A stretch of DNA of 64,000 bases from Jiangella endophytica (lineage in GTDB: Bacteria > Actinomycetota > Actinomycetes > Jiangellales > Jiangellaceae): assembly GCF_003427025.1 (NCBI RefSeq), contig NZ_QVAI01000013.1:168814-232813 (forward strand). The letters run 5' to 3'. The translations under genes and the position numbers were made by a program. The notes beneath the pieces were generated by a model. That model ran no database searches. It was not told the origin of the DNA and saw nothing but the letters and a program-made list of their open reading frames with translations. Below, in pieces: positions 32,350 through 40,123 of this stretch. Every line of letters begins with the position of its first letter. The stretch's first letter is position 1.

Positions 32350-33039
32350 ATGCGTGTACTAGTCGTCGACGACGATCCCGGCGTGCGCGAGTCGCTGCGC
32401 CGGTCGCTGGCGTTCAACGGCTACCAGGTCGAGCTGGCCGCCGACGGCGAGGACGCGCTGCGCGTCATCAGCGCCGAGCCGCCCGACGCCGTCGTCCTCG
32501 ACATCATGATGCCGCGCCTCGACGGCCTCGCCACCTGCCGCGCGCTCCGCGCCGCCGGCAACGATCTGCCCATCCTCATGCTCACGGCGCGCGACGAGGT
32601 CTCCGACCGCGTGTCCGGGCTCGACGCCGGCGCCGACGACTACCTGCCCAAGCCGTTCGCCCTCGAGGAGCTGCTGGCCCGGCTGCGCGCGCTGCTGCGC
32701 CGTGCGGCGCCGGCCGCCGACCCCGCCGAGGGACGGCAGCTGCGCATGGGCGACCTCGTCCTCGATCCGGTCACTCGCGACGTCACCCGCGGCGGCCGCG
32801 CGATCCGGCTCACCCGCACGGAGTTCTCGCTGCTGGAACTGCTGCTCCGGCATCCGCGCCAGGTGCTCACCCGCGACCGCATCCTCGAGGAGGTGTGGGG
32901 CTACGACTTCCCGACGACGGCGAACTCGCTGGAGGTGTACGTCGGATACCTGCGCCGCAAGACCGAGGAGCAGGGCGAGCCGCGGCTCATCCACACCGTC
33001 CGCGGGGTCGGCTACGTCGCTCGCGAGGATCCGCCGTGA
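32350..33039 (+). CDS. mprA: OmpR-family response regulator MprA
   Basis: A 229-residue two-component regulator. In the receiver domain (residues 1-115) the acidic pocket is DDD at 7-9, the phospho-acceptor D51 lies in VVLDIMMPR, and K101 in LPKPF completes the site. A winged-helix DNA-binding domain (about 130-225) contains [11 protein letters not shown] and VRGVGYVAR. With the kinase and the HtrA-type protease downstream it matches mprA-mprB-pepD of mycobacteria, which responds to envelope stress. The ATG at 32350 lies six bases after CAGACT, a weak leaderless-type -10. The GTG of mprB overlaps its stop (GTGA). Confidence 0.93.
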   Translation: MRVLVVDDDPGVRESLRRSLAFNGYQVELAADGEDALRVISAEPPDAVVLDIMMPRLDGLATCRALRAAGNDLPILMLTARDEVSDRVSGLDAGADDYLPKPFALEELLARLRALLRRAAPAADPAEGRQLRMGDLVLDPVTRDVTRGGRAIRLTRTEFSLLELLLRHPRQVLTRDRILEEVWGYDFPTTANSLEVYVGYLRRKTEEQGEPRLIHTVRGVGYVAREDPP

Positions 33040-34532
33040 CCAGCGACGCCGCCCGCCGCGTCCGGTCGCCGTCGAGGGTCCCGCCTCCGCCGCCCGGCGA
33101 CACCGGGCGCGCTCCCGACCCGCCCCCTGACGACGCGTCCGACGGCTCCGGCGGCCGGTCCGCGCCCGGGTTCGCGTCGCGGCTGTCGCTGCGCACCAGG
33201 GTCGGCGCGCTGGCCGCACTGGGCGTCGGCCTCGCCGTCACGCTGACCGCCCTGGCGGCGTACCTCACGGTCTCGTCGCAGCTCCAGTCCTCGATCGACG
33301 AGGGCCTGCAGAACCGCGCGGAGCAGGCCGTCACGACGACGCTCGGCGACCCCGAGCAGCTGGCACGCGTTCCTTCCGCGGCGATCCTGGCCACGGACAT
33401 CCGCATCGCCCTGCTGCGCGCCGACGGCACGGCGTTCGCCGCCGTGGGCGCCGACAGCGCGCCCCCGATGGGCGACCCCGAGCTCGAGGTCGCCCGCGGC
33501 GACAGCCCCGAAAGCGTCCGGACCACCGACCTCCGCGGCGACAGCTACCGCGTCGTCGCCGTGCCGGCCCAGCCGGGGTTCGCGCTGGTGCTCGGCCAGT
33601 CGACCGCGCAGACCGAGGAGCTCCTCGACCGCCTGCGGCTGGTGTCGTTCATCGCCGGCGGCGTGGGCATCGTGCTCGCCACGTGGGCGGGCCTGTCCAT
33701 CGCACGGGCCGGGCTGCGCCCCGTCCGTCAGCTCACCCAGGCCGCCGAGCACGTCGCCGCCACCGGGCAGCTGGAGCCGATCGAGGTCACCGGCAGCGAC
33801 GAGATCGCCCGCCTCGCGCACGCGTTCAACGCGATGCTGGCCGCGCTGAGCGAGGCCCGGCTGCGCCAGTCTCGGCTGGTCGCCGATGCGGGGCACGAGC
33901 TGCGCACGCCGCTGACGAGCATGCGCACCAACCTCGACCTGCTGGCGCAGAGCGAGGCCAGCGGCGGACTCGCCGCGGCCGACCGCACCCAGCTGATCGC
34001 CGACACCCGCGCCCAGGCCGTCGAGCTGTCCACGCTGGTCGGCGATCTCGTCGAGCTGTCCCGCGAGGACCCGCCGGCCGGGTCGCGCGAACAGGTCGAC
34101 GTCGCCGACGTCGTCCGCGACGCACTCAGCCGGGTGCGCCGCCGGGCCCCGGGCGTCGCGTTCGCCGCCGACCTGCACAGCTGGTTCGTCCAGGGCGACG
34201 CCACCCAGCTCGGCCGCGCCGCGACGAACCTGCTCGACAACGCCGCCAAGTTCAGCCCGCCGCACGGCACCGTCACCGTCACGCTCCGCGAGGGCGTCCT
34301 GGACGTCTGCGACGAGGGCCCGGGCATCGCCGAGGTCGACCTCCCCCGCGTCTTCGACCGCTTCTACCGGTCGTCCGAGGCGCGCGGGCTGCCCGGCTCC
34401 GGGCTGGGGCTGGCCATCGTCAAGGCGGCGGCGGAACGGCACGGCGGCAGCGTCGAGGCCGGACGGGCCGGGTCGGGCGGCGCGCGCCTGACGATGCGGC
34501 TGCCGGGGGCTTCTTCGGCTGCTCTTGACTGA
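33036..34532 (+). CDS. mprB: Sensor histidine kinase MprB
   Basis: A 498-residue membrane kinase. A proline-rich cytoplasmic tail (1-48) is followed by a first transmembrane helix at about 56-78, an extracytoplasmic sensor domain of about 120 residues, a second helix at 202-222, and then HAMP. The H box [17 protein letters not shown] has the phosphorylated histidine at H287. The ATP-binding domain has the N box NLLDNAAKF and G boxes DEGPGI and [11 protein letters not shown]. The GTG start overlaps the mprA stop by four bases, so the pair is translationally coupled. It stands just before pepD, whose product is the likely effector and feedback partner. Confidence 0.94.
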   Translation: MTSDAARRVRSPSRVPPPPPGDTGRAPDPPPDDASDGSGGRSAPGFASRLSLRTRVGALAALGVGLAVTLTALAAYLTVSSQLQSSIDEGLQNRAEQAVTTTLGDPEQLARVPSAAILATDIRIALLRADGTAFAAVGADSAPPMGDPELEVARGDSPESVRTTDLRGDSYRVVAVPAQPGFALVLGQSTAQTEELLDRLRLVSFIAGGVGIVLATWAGLSIARAGLRPVRQLTQAAEHVAATGQLEPIEVTGSDEIARLAHAFNAMLAALSEARLRQSRLVADAGHELRTPLTSMRTNLDLLAQSEASGGLAAADRTQLIADTRAQAVELSTLVGDLVELSREDPPAGSREQVDVADVVRDALSRVRRRAPGVAFAADLHSWFVQGDATQLGRAATNLLDNAAKFSPPHGTVTVTLREGVLDVCDEGPGIAEVDLPRVFDRFYRSSEARGLPGSGLGLAIVKAAAERHGGSVEAGRAGSGGARLTMRLPGASSAALD

Positions 34533-34550
34533 CTCTCAGCCTGCTCTCAG
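34533..34550 (+). promoter_or_regulatory. Candidate MprA box upstream of pepD
   Basis: Two perfect CTCTCAG repeats (34533-34539 and 34544-34550), 11 bp apart, right after the mprB stop and 23 bp before the pepD ATG. The period fits binding of an OmpR-type dimer on one face of the helix. Confidence 0.55.
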
Positions 34551-34572
34551 AGACGACGGGCACCGTGGAGAC

Positions 34573-35958
34573 ATGGACGACGTGACCCGCAACTCCGGCG
34601 AGCCCGAGGGCTCGGCCAGCACCACGACGCTTCCGACCGCACCCGTTCCCCCGCCGCCCGGCGGAACCCCGGCCGGTACCGCGCCTGCCCAGGCACCCAC
34701 CACCGAGTCGCCGCGCAGCGGCTGGTCCACGCCGCCGCTGTCCGGTCCCGGCGCCGCCGCCGGCGACCAGCCGACCGAGCCCACCGAGGCCGGCGCGGCC
34801 GGCTCCCCGCCGCCGCACGAGCCGCTGTCCGGTGAGGAGCGCAACCCCGAGCCCAAGCGCCGTCGTGCCCCGCTCGTGCTGGCCGGCGTCGCGCTCGGCG
34901 CGATCATCGGCGGCGCGGCCGGCGCCGGTGTCGCCGCGATCGTCAACGACGACAACGGCGGCAACGACTCCGGCGGCTCGGTGACCCGCAGCGACCTCAG
35001 CAACACCAGCGGCGACAGCAACAACCGGCAGACGTCCAACGCCGGCGGCGTCCAGGCCGTCGCTGCCGACGTCCTGCCCAGCGTGGTGTCCATCACCGTC
35101 GCGTCGCAGTTCGGGGAGGCGGGCGGCACCGGCGTCATCATCTCCTCCGACGGCGAGATCGTCACGAACAACCACGTCGTCGAGGGCGCGGGCCAGGGCG
35201 GCACCGTCCAGGTGACGTTCTCCGACGGCTCCACCGCGAACGCCACGGTGCTCGGCACCGACCCGCTCACCGACCTCGCCGTCATCAAGGCGGACGGAGT
35301 GTCCGGCCTGCAGGCGGCCGATCTCGGCAGCTCCGGCGACCTCGCGGTCGGCCAGCAGGTCGTCGCGATCGGCTCGCCGCTCGGCCTGGAGGGAACCGTC
35401 ACCAGCGGCATCGTCTCCGCGCTGGACCGTCCGGTGGCGGCCGGCTCGGAGCAGCAGGGCAGCGTCAACTCCGTCATCGACGCCATCCAGACCGACGCCC
35501 CGATCAACCCCGGCAACTCGGGTGGGCCGCTGGTCAACATGGACGGCCAGGTCGTCGGCATCAACAGCGCGATCGCCACGTCCGGCCAGAGCAACGGCTC
35601 GATCGGCCTCGGCTTCTCGATCCCGATCGACCAGGCCAAGCCGATCATCCAGGAGCTGCGCGACGGCCAGACTCCCACGCACGCCCAGATCGGCGTCGGG
35701 GTCCAGGACGTGCAGGGCGGCGACGTCCACGGCGCCGAGATCGCCCAGGTCAACCCCGGCAGCGCCGGCGCCGACGCCGGGCTGCAGGACGGCGACGTCG
35801 TCACCCACGTCGGCGACCGCGTCATCACCGACGCCACCTCGCTGATCGCGGCCGTCCGGTCGCACCGTCCCGGCGACGAGATCAAGCTCACCTACGTCCG
35901 CGACGGCCAGGAGCACACCGCCACGGTGACCCTGGGCAGCGACGCCTCGAGCAGCTGA
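34573..35958 (+). CDS. pepD: HtrA-like S1C serine protease with PDZ domain (PepD)
   Basis: A 461-residue membrane-anchored protease. Residues 1-95 form a proline-rich cytoplasmic tail and 99-124 a transmembrane segment. The trypsin-like domain carries the triad H201 (TNNHVVEG), D234 (DPLTDLAVIK) and S316 (NPGNSGGPL). A single PDZ domain fills about residues 350-455. It degrades or refolds damaged envelope proteins; in mycobacteria PepD is induced by MprA. The ATG at 34573 has GGAG nearby (GTGGAGAC). A longer reading starting in the end of mprB is unlikely because it would include the MprA box. A strong terminator follows the gene. Confidence 0.95.
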   Translation: MDDVTRNSGEPEGSASTTTLPTAPVPPPPGGTPAGTAPAQAPTTESPRSGWSTPPLSGPGAAAGDQPTEPTEAGAAGSPPPHEPLSGEERNPEPKRRRAPLVLAGVALGAIIGGAAGAGVAAIVNDDNGGNDSGGSVTRSDLSNTSGDSNNRQTSNAGGVQAVAADVLPSVVSITVASQFGEAGGTGVIISSDGEIVTNNHVVEGAGQGGTVQVTFSDGSTANATVLGTDPLTDLAVIKADGVSGLQAADLGSSGDLAVGQQVVAIGSPLGLEGTVTSGIVSALDRPVAAGSEQQGSVNSVIDAIQTDAPINPGNSGGPLVNMDGQVVGINSAIATSGQSNGSIGLGFSIPIDQAKPIIQELRDGQTPTHAQIGVGVQDVQGGDVHGAEIAQVNPGSAGADAGLQDGDVVTHVGDRVITDATSLIAAVRSHRPGDEIKLTYVRDGQEHTATVTLGSDASSS

Positions 35959-35978
35959 GCCACGCCGTCGTCCGGGCA

Positions 35979-36022
35979 GGACGCCCCTTCAGAACCTGGT
36001 GCGTGTTCTGGAGGGGCGTTCC
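35979..36022 (+). terminator. Hairpin terminator after pepD
   Basis: Long arms GACGCCCCTTCAGAAC and GTTCTGGAGGGGCGTTC pair with one or two mismatches around a ten-base loop (CTGGTGCGT region). The hairpin ends 50 bp before the ligase start. Confidence 0.8.
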
Positions 36023-36072
36023 TGTGTCCGCGGCGCGATGAGTGTGTCGGTGGGTGCGGGCAGACTGGGATC

Positions 36073-37623
36073 GTGCTGCTGAAGGATGTCGCCGACACCT
36101 CCGCCGCCGTCGCCGGGGTCTCCGGGCGGCTGGCGAAGATCGACCTGCTCGCCGGCTGCCTGCGCCGGGCCGCGCCCGGCGAGGCCGAGATCGTGGCCAG
36201 CTACCTCGCCGGCGAGCTGCGTCAGCGGCGCACCGGGCTGGGCTACGCCTCGCTGCGCGACCTGCCGGCTCCGGCCGAGTCGCCGTCGCTGCGGGTGGCC
36301 GAGGTCGACGCCGCGTTCGGCGCGCTCTCCGAACTGTCCGGCAAGGGGTCCACGGCCGCGCGGCGCGAGCGGTTCCGCGAGCTCCTGGCCCGCGCCACCA
36401 CGCCCGAGCAGCGGCTGCTGGCCGGGCTCGTCTCGGGCGAGCTGCGCCAGGGCGCCCTCGACGGCGTCCTCACCGAGGCCGTGGCCCGGGCGTCCGAGGT
36501 GCCGGCCGCCGACGTGCGCCGCGCGGTCACCGTCGCGGGCGCGCTGGTGCCCGTCGCCGCCGCGGTGCTGGCGGCGGGCGGCGCCGGGCTGGCGCGGTTC
36601 CGGCTCACCGTCGGCTCGCCGCTGCGGCCCATGCTGGCCTCCCCCGCGCCCGACATCGCCGAGGCGCTCGAGCGCACCGGCGAGGCCGCCGTCGAGTGGA
36701 AGGTCGACGGCGTCCGGGTGCAGATCCACCGCCACGGCACCGACGTCGCCGTGTTCACCCGCACGCTCGACGACATCACCGGCAACGTGCCCGAACTCGT
36801 CGAGGCGGCGCTGGCGCTCCCCGTCCACTCCGTGGTGCTCGACGGCGAGACCATCGCGCTCGACCCCACCGGCCGCCCTCTCCCCTTCCAGCGCACCGCC
36901 TCGCGGGTCAGCAGCCGGGTCGACGTCGCGGCGGCCCGTGCCAAGGCGCCGCTCTCGCTCTTCGTCTTCGACGCCCTGCACATCGACGGCACCGACCTCA
37001 TCGGCGCGCCCGGCACCGAACGCTGGGCCGCGCTCGCCGCCGTCGTGCCGGCGTCCGCCCGGGTCCCCCGCATCGTCACGTCCTCCCCCGCCGACGCCCA
37101 GGCCTTCTTCGACGACGCCATCGCCCAGGGCCACGAGGGCATCATCGTCAAGGGCCTCGATGTGCCGTACGAGGCGGGCCGCCGCGGCGCCGGGTGGCTG
37201 AAGGTGAAGCCGCGGCACACACTGGACCTCGCCGTCCTCGCGGCCGAGTGGGGTCACGGGCGGCGCCAGGGTTGGCTGTCCAACCTGCACCTGGGGGCGC
37301 TCGATCCCGCCGGCGCCTACGGTCCGGCCGGCGGCTGGGTGATGCTCGGCAAGACGTTCAAGGGGCTCACCGACAAGATGCTCACCTGGCAGACGGCCGA
37401 GCTGCTGTCGTTGGCTGATGGCCCCACCGATGGCTGGGTCGTCCCGGTGCGGCCGGAGTTGCTGGTCGAGGTGGCGTTCGACGGCGTGCAGACGTCGCCG
37501 CGATATCCGGCCGGGGTCGCGCTCCGATTCGCCCGGGTGCTGCGGCACCGTCCCGACAAACCCGCCGCCGAGGCCGACACCATCGACGCCGTGCTGGCCA
37601 TCCGCGGCCCGGTCCCCACCTAG
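36073..37623 (+). CDS. ligB: ATP-dependent DNA ligase (LigB type)
   Basis: Joins nicks in DNA using ATP. A 516-residue protein with an N-terminal DNA-binding domain (about 1-175), then the adenylation domain with the KxDG motif EWKVDGVR (catalytic K210) and the downstream nucleotidyltransferase motifs LDGET, FVFDALH, EGIIVK and WLKVK. The C-terminal OB-fold has VEVAFDGVQ. This three-domain layout is that of LigB (Rv3062), not the short LigC/LigD ligases. NAD-dependent LigA is presumably elsewhere, so this enzyme is an accessory repair ligase. The start is the GTG at 36073; CAGACT lies six bases upstream, a weak leaderless-type hexamer. Confidence 0.95.
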   Translation: MLLKDVADTSAAVAGVSGRLAKIDLLAGCLRRAAPGEAEIVASYLAGELRQRRTGLGYASLRDLPAPAESPSLRVAEVDAAFGALSELSGKGSTAARRERFRELLARATTPEQRLLAGLVSGELRQGALDGVLTEAVARASEVPAADVRRAVTVAGALVPVAAAVLAAGGAGLARFRLTVGSPLRPMLASPAPDIAEALERTGEAAVEWKVDGVRVQIHRHGTDVAVFTRTLDDITGNVPELVEAALALPVHSVVLDGETIALDPTGRPLPFQRTASRVSSRVDVAAARAKAPLSLFVFDALHIDGTDLIGAPGTERWAALAAVVPASARVPRIVTSSPADAQAFFDDAIAQGHEGIIVKGLDVPYEAGRRGAGWLKVKPRHTLDLAVLAAEWGHGRRQGWLSNLHLGALDPAGAYGPAGGWVMLGKTFKGLTDKMLTWQTAELLSLADGPTDGWVVPVRPELLVEVAFDGVQTSPRYPAGVALRFARVLRHRPDKPAAEADTIDAVLAIRGPVPT

Positions 37624-37656
37624 CCGCCACTGGCCCGTAAATGATCACGTTCAGCA

Positions 37657-37698
37657 TGCCTCCTCCCGCTTCAAGAGGCATGCAGGCCTGGTGCAGCG
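37657..37698 (+). repeat. Hairpin element, degenerate copy
   Basis: TGCCTCCTCCCGCTTC then AGGCATGCAGGCCTGGTGCA keeps the left arm and the core palindrome. The right arm is lost. It starts 34 bp after the ligase stop. Confidence 0.6.
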
Positions 37699-37782
37699 GT
37701 AAGTCGCCGTGTGGGGCCCAAGGTGGCCGACGGATGGCGACTGCCCACGTCACCTCCGTGATCAACCGCGATCATGGCTCCG

Positions 37783-37840
37783 CCAGGCGTTCTCCCGCTG
37801 CACCAGGCATGCACACCCGGTGAAGCGGCAGAACGCCTGG
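37783..37840. repeat. Hairpin element, nearly perfect copy
   Basis: The 17-bp arms CCAGGCGTTCTCCCGCT (37783-37799) and AGCGGCAGAACGCCTGG (37824-37840) differ from perfect pairing at one position. The inner core is CACCAGGCATGCACACCCGGTG. Confidence 0.8.
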
Positions 37841-37851
37841 TGACGTAGGGG

Positions 37852-37877
37852 GATCGTTGACGATCATCGGTGTCTAC
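37852..37877 (-). repeat. TGTGGA-type box, reversed divergent copy
   Basis: On the minus strand GTAGACACCGATGATCGTCA followed by ACGATC aligns with the boxes at 12880 and 24787, but the two half-sites have changed (GTAGA and TCAAC). Confidence 0.5.
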
Positions 37878-37914
37878 GGCACCGAACGGCGGGCCGCAGC
37901 CGGACCCGCTCCAT

Positions 37915-37985
37915 GAGGGCGCGGCGGCGCGGGTCGAGCGGTCGTCGCCGGCGCGAAGCGCCCCTGCAGTCCGCTCGAGGCGCAC
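37915..37985 (-). repeat. Dispersed intergenic block, partial copy D
   Basis: This matches the middle of copy B and, reversed, of copy A (GCGGGTCGAGCGGTCGTCGC, then GGCGCGAAGCGCCCCTGCAG). Only about half of the block is present. Confidence 0.65.
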
Positions 37986-38057
37986 CTCGGCGCCCTCGAC
38001 TCTCGAACAGCGGGGCGCCGAACTCTCCGGCCTACGGCCGAAGACCGGCGAGCCGGC

Positions 38058-38819
38058 TCAGCGACCGCCGCTGATGCCCCGGTGCGCCTGAGCGAGCCGC
38101 TCCATGCCGTCGGCCAGCACCTCGACGCCGGTGTGGTCCGACGACCGCAGCAGCAGGCCGGCAGCCTCCCACAGCGCCGTCTGCACCGCGTTGGCCGTCT
38201 GGTCGTCGGCGGCAGCGGTCGCGGCGGTCTCGAGGCCGGTCGTCGCGTCGACGAGGCGGGACCAGGAGGTGGGGGCGTAGCGGCCGGTGACGACGCGAAC
38301 CCGCTCGCCCTCCTTGAGGACGGCGTCGCGTTCGCGGTCGAAGAGGTACTGGCCGAGCGCCGCGCCGCCCACACCGCCGCCGGCCAGGCCGACGAGGAAA
38401 CCGAGGATGGCGCCGATGGGGCCGAGCCCGAGCACCAACGCCAGCACCACCAGCAGCACCGCACCGACCGCCGCGCCGACGATGGCCGGCACGAGCTGGT
38501 GGCGGCGCAGCCCGACGCCGACCGCCTGGAACATCGGCGCCGGCTGCGACAGGACGTCGGCGACGCGGTCACGCAGGGGCTGGTCGTTGAGCCCGGGCCG
38601 CAGCACCGCGAACGTCTCGGGGACCGCCTGACCGGACGTGGCCGCATGCGAGGGCCGGCCCGACGTCCATCGGACCGCGCCCCAGGGGCGCTTCTCGACG
38701 ATGTTGGGCAGCCATGACCCACGTTTGGCGTGCAGCCGATCGACGATCTCCTGCTGCTGCTCCCAGGCCTGCGACCACTCCCACTCCTTCATGGCGCTCA
38801 GCGGGTGCGGTCGGCTCAT
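38058..38819 (-). CDS. Membrane protein with glycine-zipper segment, unknown function
   Basis: A 253-residue protein that I do not recognise. Residues 1-100 are polar and tryptophan-rich at the start (MKEWEWSQAWEQQQEIV). Two hydrophobic segments follow, at about 112-133 and 136-158; the second is glycine-rich (GFLVGLAGGGVGGAALG) like a glycine zipper. The C-terminal 90 residues are soluble and helical. The ATG at 38819 has GGAGAG nine bases before. The gene stands alone, its 3' end near the repeat region and its 5' end in a 186-bp divergent interval with SURF1. I cannot suggest a function. Confidence 0.75.
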   Translation of the reverse strand: MSRPHPLSAMKEWEWSQAWEQQQEIVDRLHAKRGSWLPNIVEKRPWGAVRWTSGRPSHAATSGQAVPETFAVLRPGLNDQPLRDRVADVLSQPAPMFQAVGVGLRRHQLVPAIVGAAVGAVLLVVLALVLGLGPIGAILGFLVGLAGGGVGGAALGQYLFDRERDAVLKEGERVRVVTGRYAPTSWSRLVDATTGLETAATAAADDQTANAVQTALWEAAGLLLRSSDHTGVEVLADGMERLAQAHRGISGGR

Positions 38820-38907
38820 CGCGATCTCTCTCCATCATGATCGTTCACCAGGGTGGATGCTGCCCGTCCCCCGAACGAGACTGTTCGAAGCCTACCCAAC
38901 CGGCGAC

Positions 38908-38948
38908 CAAGATCATGGGGTCCATCCGGACATAAATGTCTGATCTTG
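38908..38948. promoter_or_regulatory. Operator-like nested dyad between divergent genes
   Basis: Outer arms CAAGATCA (38908-38915) and TGATCTTG (38941-38948) enclose a smaller dyad GACAT-AA-ATGTC (38929-38940). It is strikingly AT-rich for this genome and lies about 60-100 bp upstream of the SURF1 start and 90-130 bp upstream of the divergent gene. Confidence 0.4.
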
Positions 38949-38993
38949 CCCACTCCGGCTCCCCCACACGCATGGGGCCGTCCACCGGGCCGT

Positions 38994-38999
38994 TACGGT
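38994..38999 (+). promoter_or_regulatory. -10 element of a leaderless promoter (SURF1 gene)
   Basis: TACGGT ends six bases before the GTG at 39006. A GTG two codons earlier abuts the hexamer and would not be transcribed from it. Confidence 0.6.
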
Positions 39000-39005
39000 G
39001 TGAGT

Positions 39006-39824
39006 GTGTACCGGTTCCTGCTGACGCCCCGCTGGCTGCTGTTGCACGTCGTCGCGGTCGCGGCGGTGGCGGGCTGCCTGGTGCTGGGCTGGTGGCAGGC
39101 CGACGTCTACCAGGACAGCAGCGGACGGCACGAGCTGCGCGACCGCGAGCCGGTCGCCATCACCGAGCTGGCCTCGCCCGGCGCCGAACTGGGCGACGGC
39201 GCCGACCGGCAGGTCGTCGCCACCGGGAGCTATCTGGCCGGCCAGCAGCAGCTCCTTCCCGGCCGGGTGCACGACGGCACGCTCGGGTCGTTCGTCGTCA
39301 CGCCACTGCGCACCGACGACGGCATGGTCGTGCCGGTGCTGCGCGGCTGGGTCGACGACCCCGAGGAGGCCGGCACCGCCGTCCCGTCCGGCGAGGTCAC
39401 CATCACCGGCTATCTGCTGGCGCCCGAGACGCCCGACCACGCGACCGTCCGCACCGGGCAGCAGCTCGAGGACGGCCGCATGGCCTACATCGCGCCGGAC
39501 CAGCTGGCCCAGCGCGCCGGCGTGAGCGAGGCGACGGCGCTGCACGGCTATCTGCTGCTGCGCGAGGAGTCGCCGGAACCGGCCGCCGCGCCGGCGGTGC
39601 TCGACGTCGACACCGTCGACCCGATCCGCGACGTCAGCCCGTGGCAGAACCTCTCCTACTGGGCGCAGTGGTGGGTGTTCGCGCTGGCCGCGGTGGTGTT
39701 CTGGGTGAGCATCGTCCGCAACGGCGTCCGCACCCGCCGTCAGGCCGACACCCCGGCCGAGGAGCAGGCCGAGCAGTCCGACGACGACGTCAGCGCACCC
39801 GCTCCGTCTCACGCGCCTTCCTGA
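39006..39824 (+). CDS. SURF1-family cytochrome c oxidase assembly protein
   Basis: A 272-residue membrane protein of the SURF1 family, which helps insert haem a into cytochrome c oxidase. It has the typical two-helix layout: one transmembrane segment at about 10-32 (LLLHVVAVAAVAGCLVLGWWQ) and one near 210-228 (WWVFALAAVVFWVSIV). Between them is an extracytoplasmic beta domain with VVATGSYL, VVTPLRT and VPVLRGWV, the family markers. The first GTG compatible with the leaderless promoter is at 39006. The 3' end overlaps the convergent DUF3817 gene by 35 bp. Confidence 0.9.
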   Translation: MYRFLLTPRWLLLHVVAVAAVAGCLVLGWWQADVYQDSSGRHELRDREPVAITELASPGAELGDGADRQVVATGSYLAGQQQLLPGRVHDGTLGSFVVTPLRTDDGMVVPVLRGWVDDPEEAGTAVPSGEVTITGYLLAPETPDHATVRTGQQLEDGRMAYIAPDQLAQRAGVSEATALHGYLLLREESPEPAAAPAVLDVDTVDPIRDVSPWQNLSYWAQWWVFALAAVVFWVSIVRNGVRTRRQADTPAEEQAEQSDDDVSAPAPSHAPS

Positions 39825-40101
39825 CCACGAACCGCTCGGCGACGAACGACGCGAACGGCACCGTGCCGGCCAGCGCGACCAGGATCGCCCAGCTGGCCTT
39901 CCAGCCGCGCTGGTGCACCAGGAACCCGGTGGCGATCAGGTAGATGACGTACAGCCAGCCGTGGATCGGTGAGACCGTGCGGCTCATGGTGGCGTCGCCC
40001 GGCGGGCCGTAGCGAACGAACATCGCCACGCACAGCAGGAGCAGCACGACACCGGTGAGGTAGGCCATGACGCGGTAGAAGGGCAGAGCATCTCGACGCA
40101 C
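39790..40101 (-). CDS. DUF3817 integral membrane protein
   Basis: A 103-residue membrane protein with three hydrophobic helices (about 9-28, 46-64 and 70-88), the DUF3817 pattern. SPIHGWLYVIYLIATG in the second helix is its most conserved part. The function is unknown, but the family is often found next to respiratory or haem-related genes. The GTG at 40101 lies six bases after TAGGCT, so it is probably leaderless. Its last eleven codons overlap the 3' end of the SURF1 gene on the other strand. Confidence 0.88.
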   Translation of the reverse strand: MRRDALPFYRVMAYLTGVVLLLLCVAMFVRYGPPGDATMSRTVSPIHGWLYVIYLIATGFLVHQRGWKASWAILVALAGTVPFASFVAERFVVRKARETERVR

Positions 40102-40107
40102 GCTGCG

Positions 40108-40113
40108 AGCCTA
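40108..40113 (-). promoter_or_regulatory. -10 element of a leaderless promoter (DUF3817 gene)
   Basis: TAGGCT on the minus strand, six bases before the GTG at 40101. It lies in the gap after the cyclase gene. Confidence 0.6.
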
Positions 40114-40123
40114 GCCTCGCCGC

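Larger units (their letters stand above)
37624..38057. other. Intergenic repeat region after the DNA ligase gene
   Basis: About 430 bp without a gene. It contains two copies of the hairpin element (37657-37698, degenerate, and 37783-37840, nearly perfect), a reversed TGTGGA box (37852-37877) and a partial reversed copy of the dispersed block (37915-37985). Read on the minus strand the order is block, box, hairpin, as at 12.5 and 24.5 kb. Confidence 0.85.
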
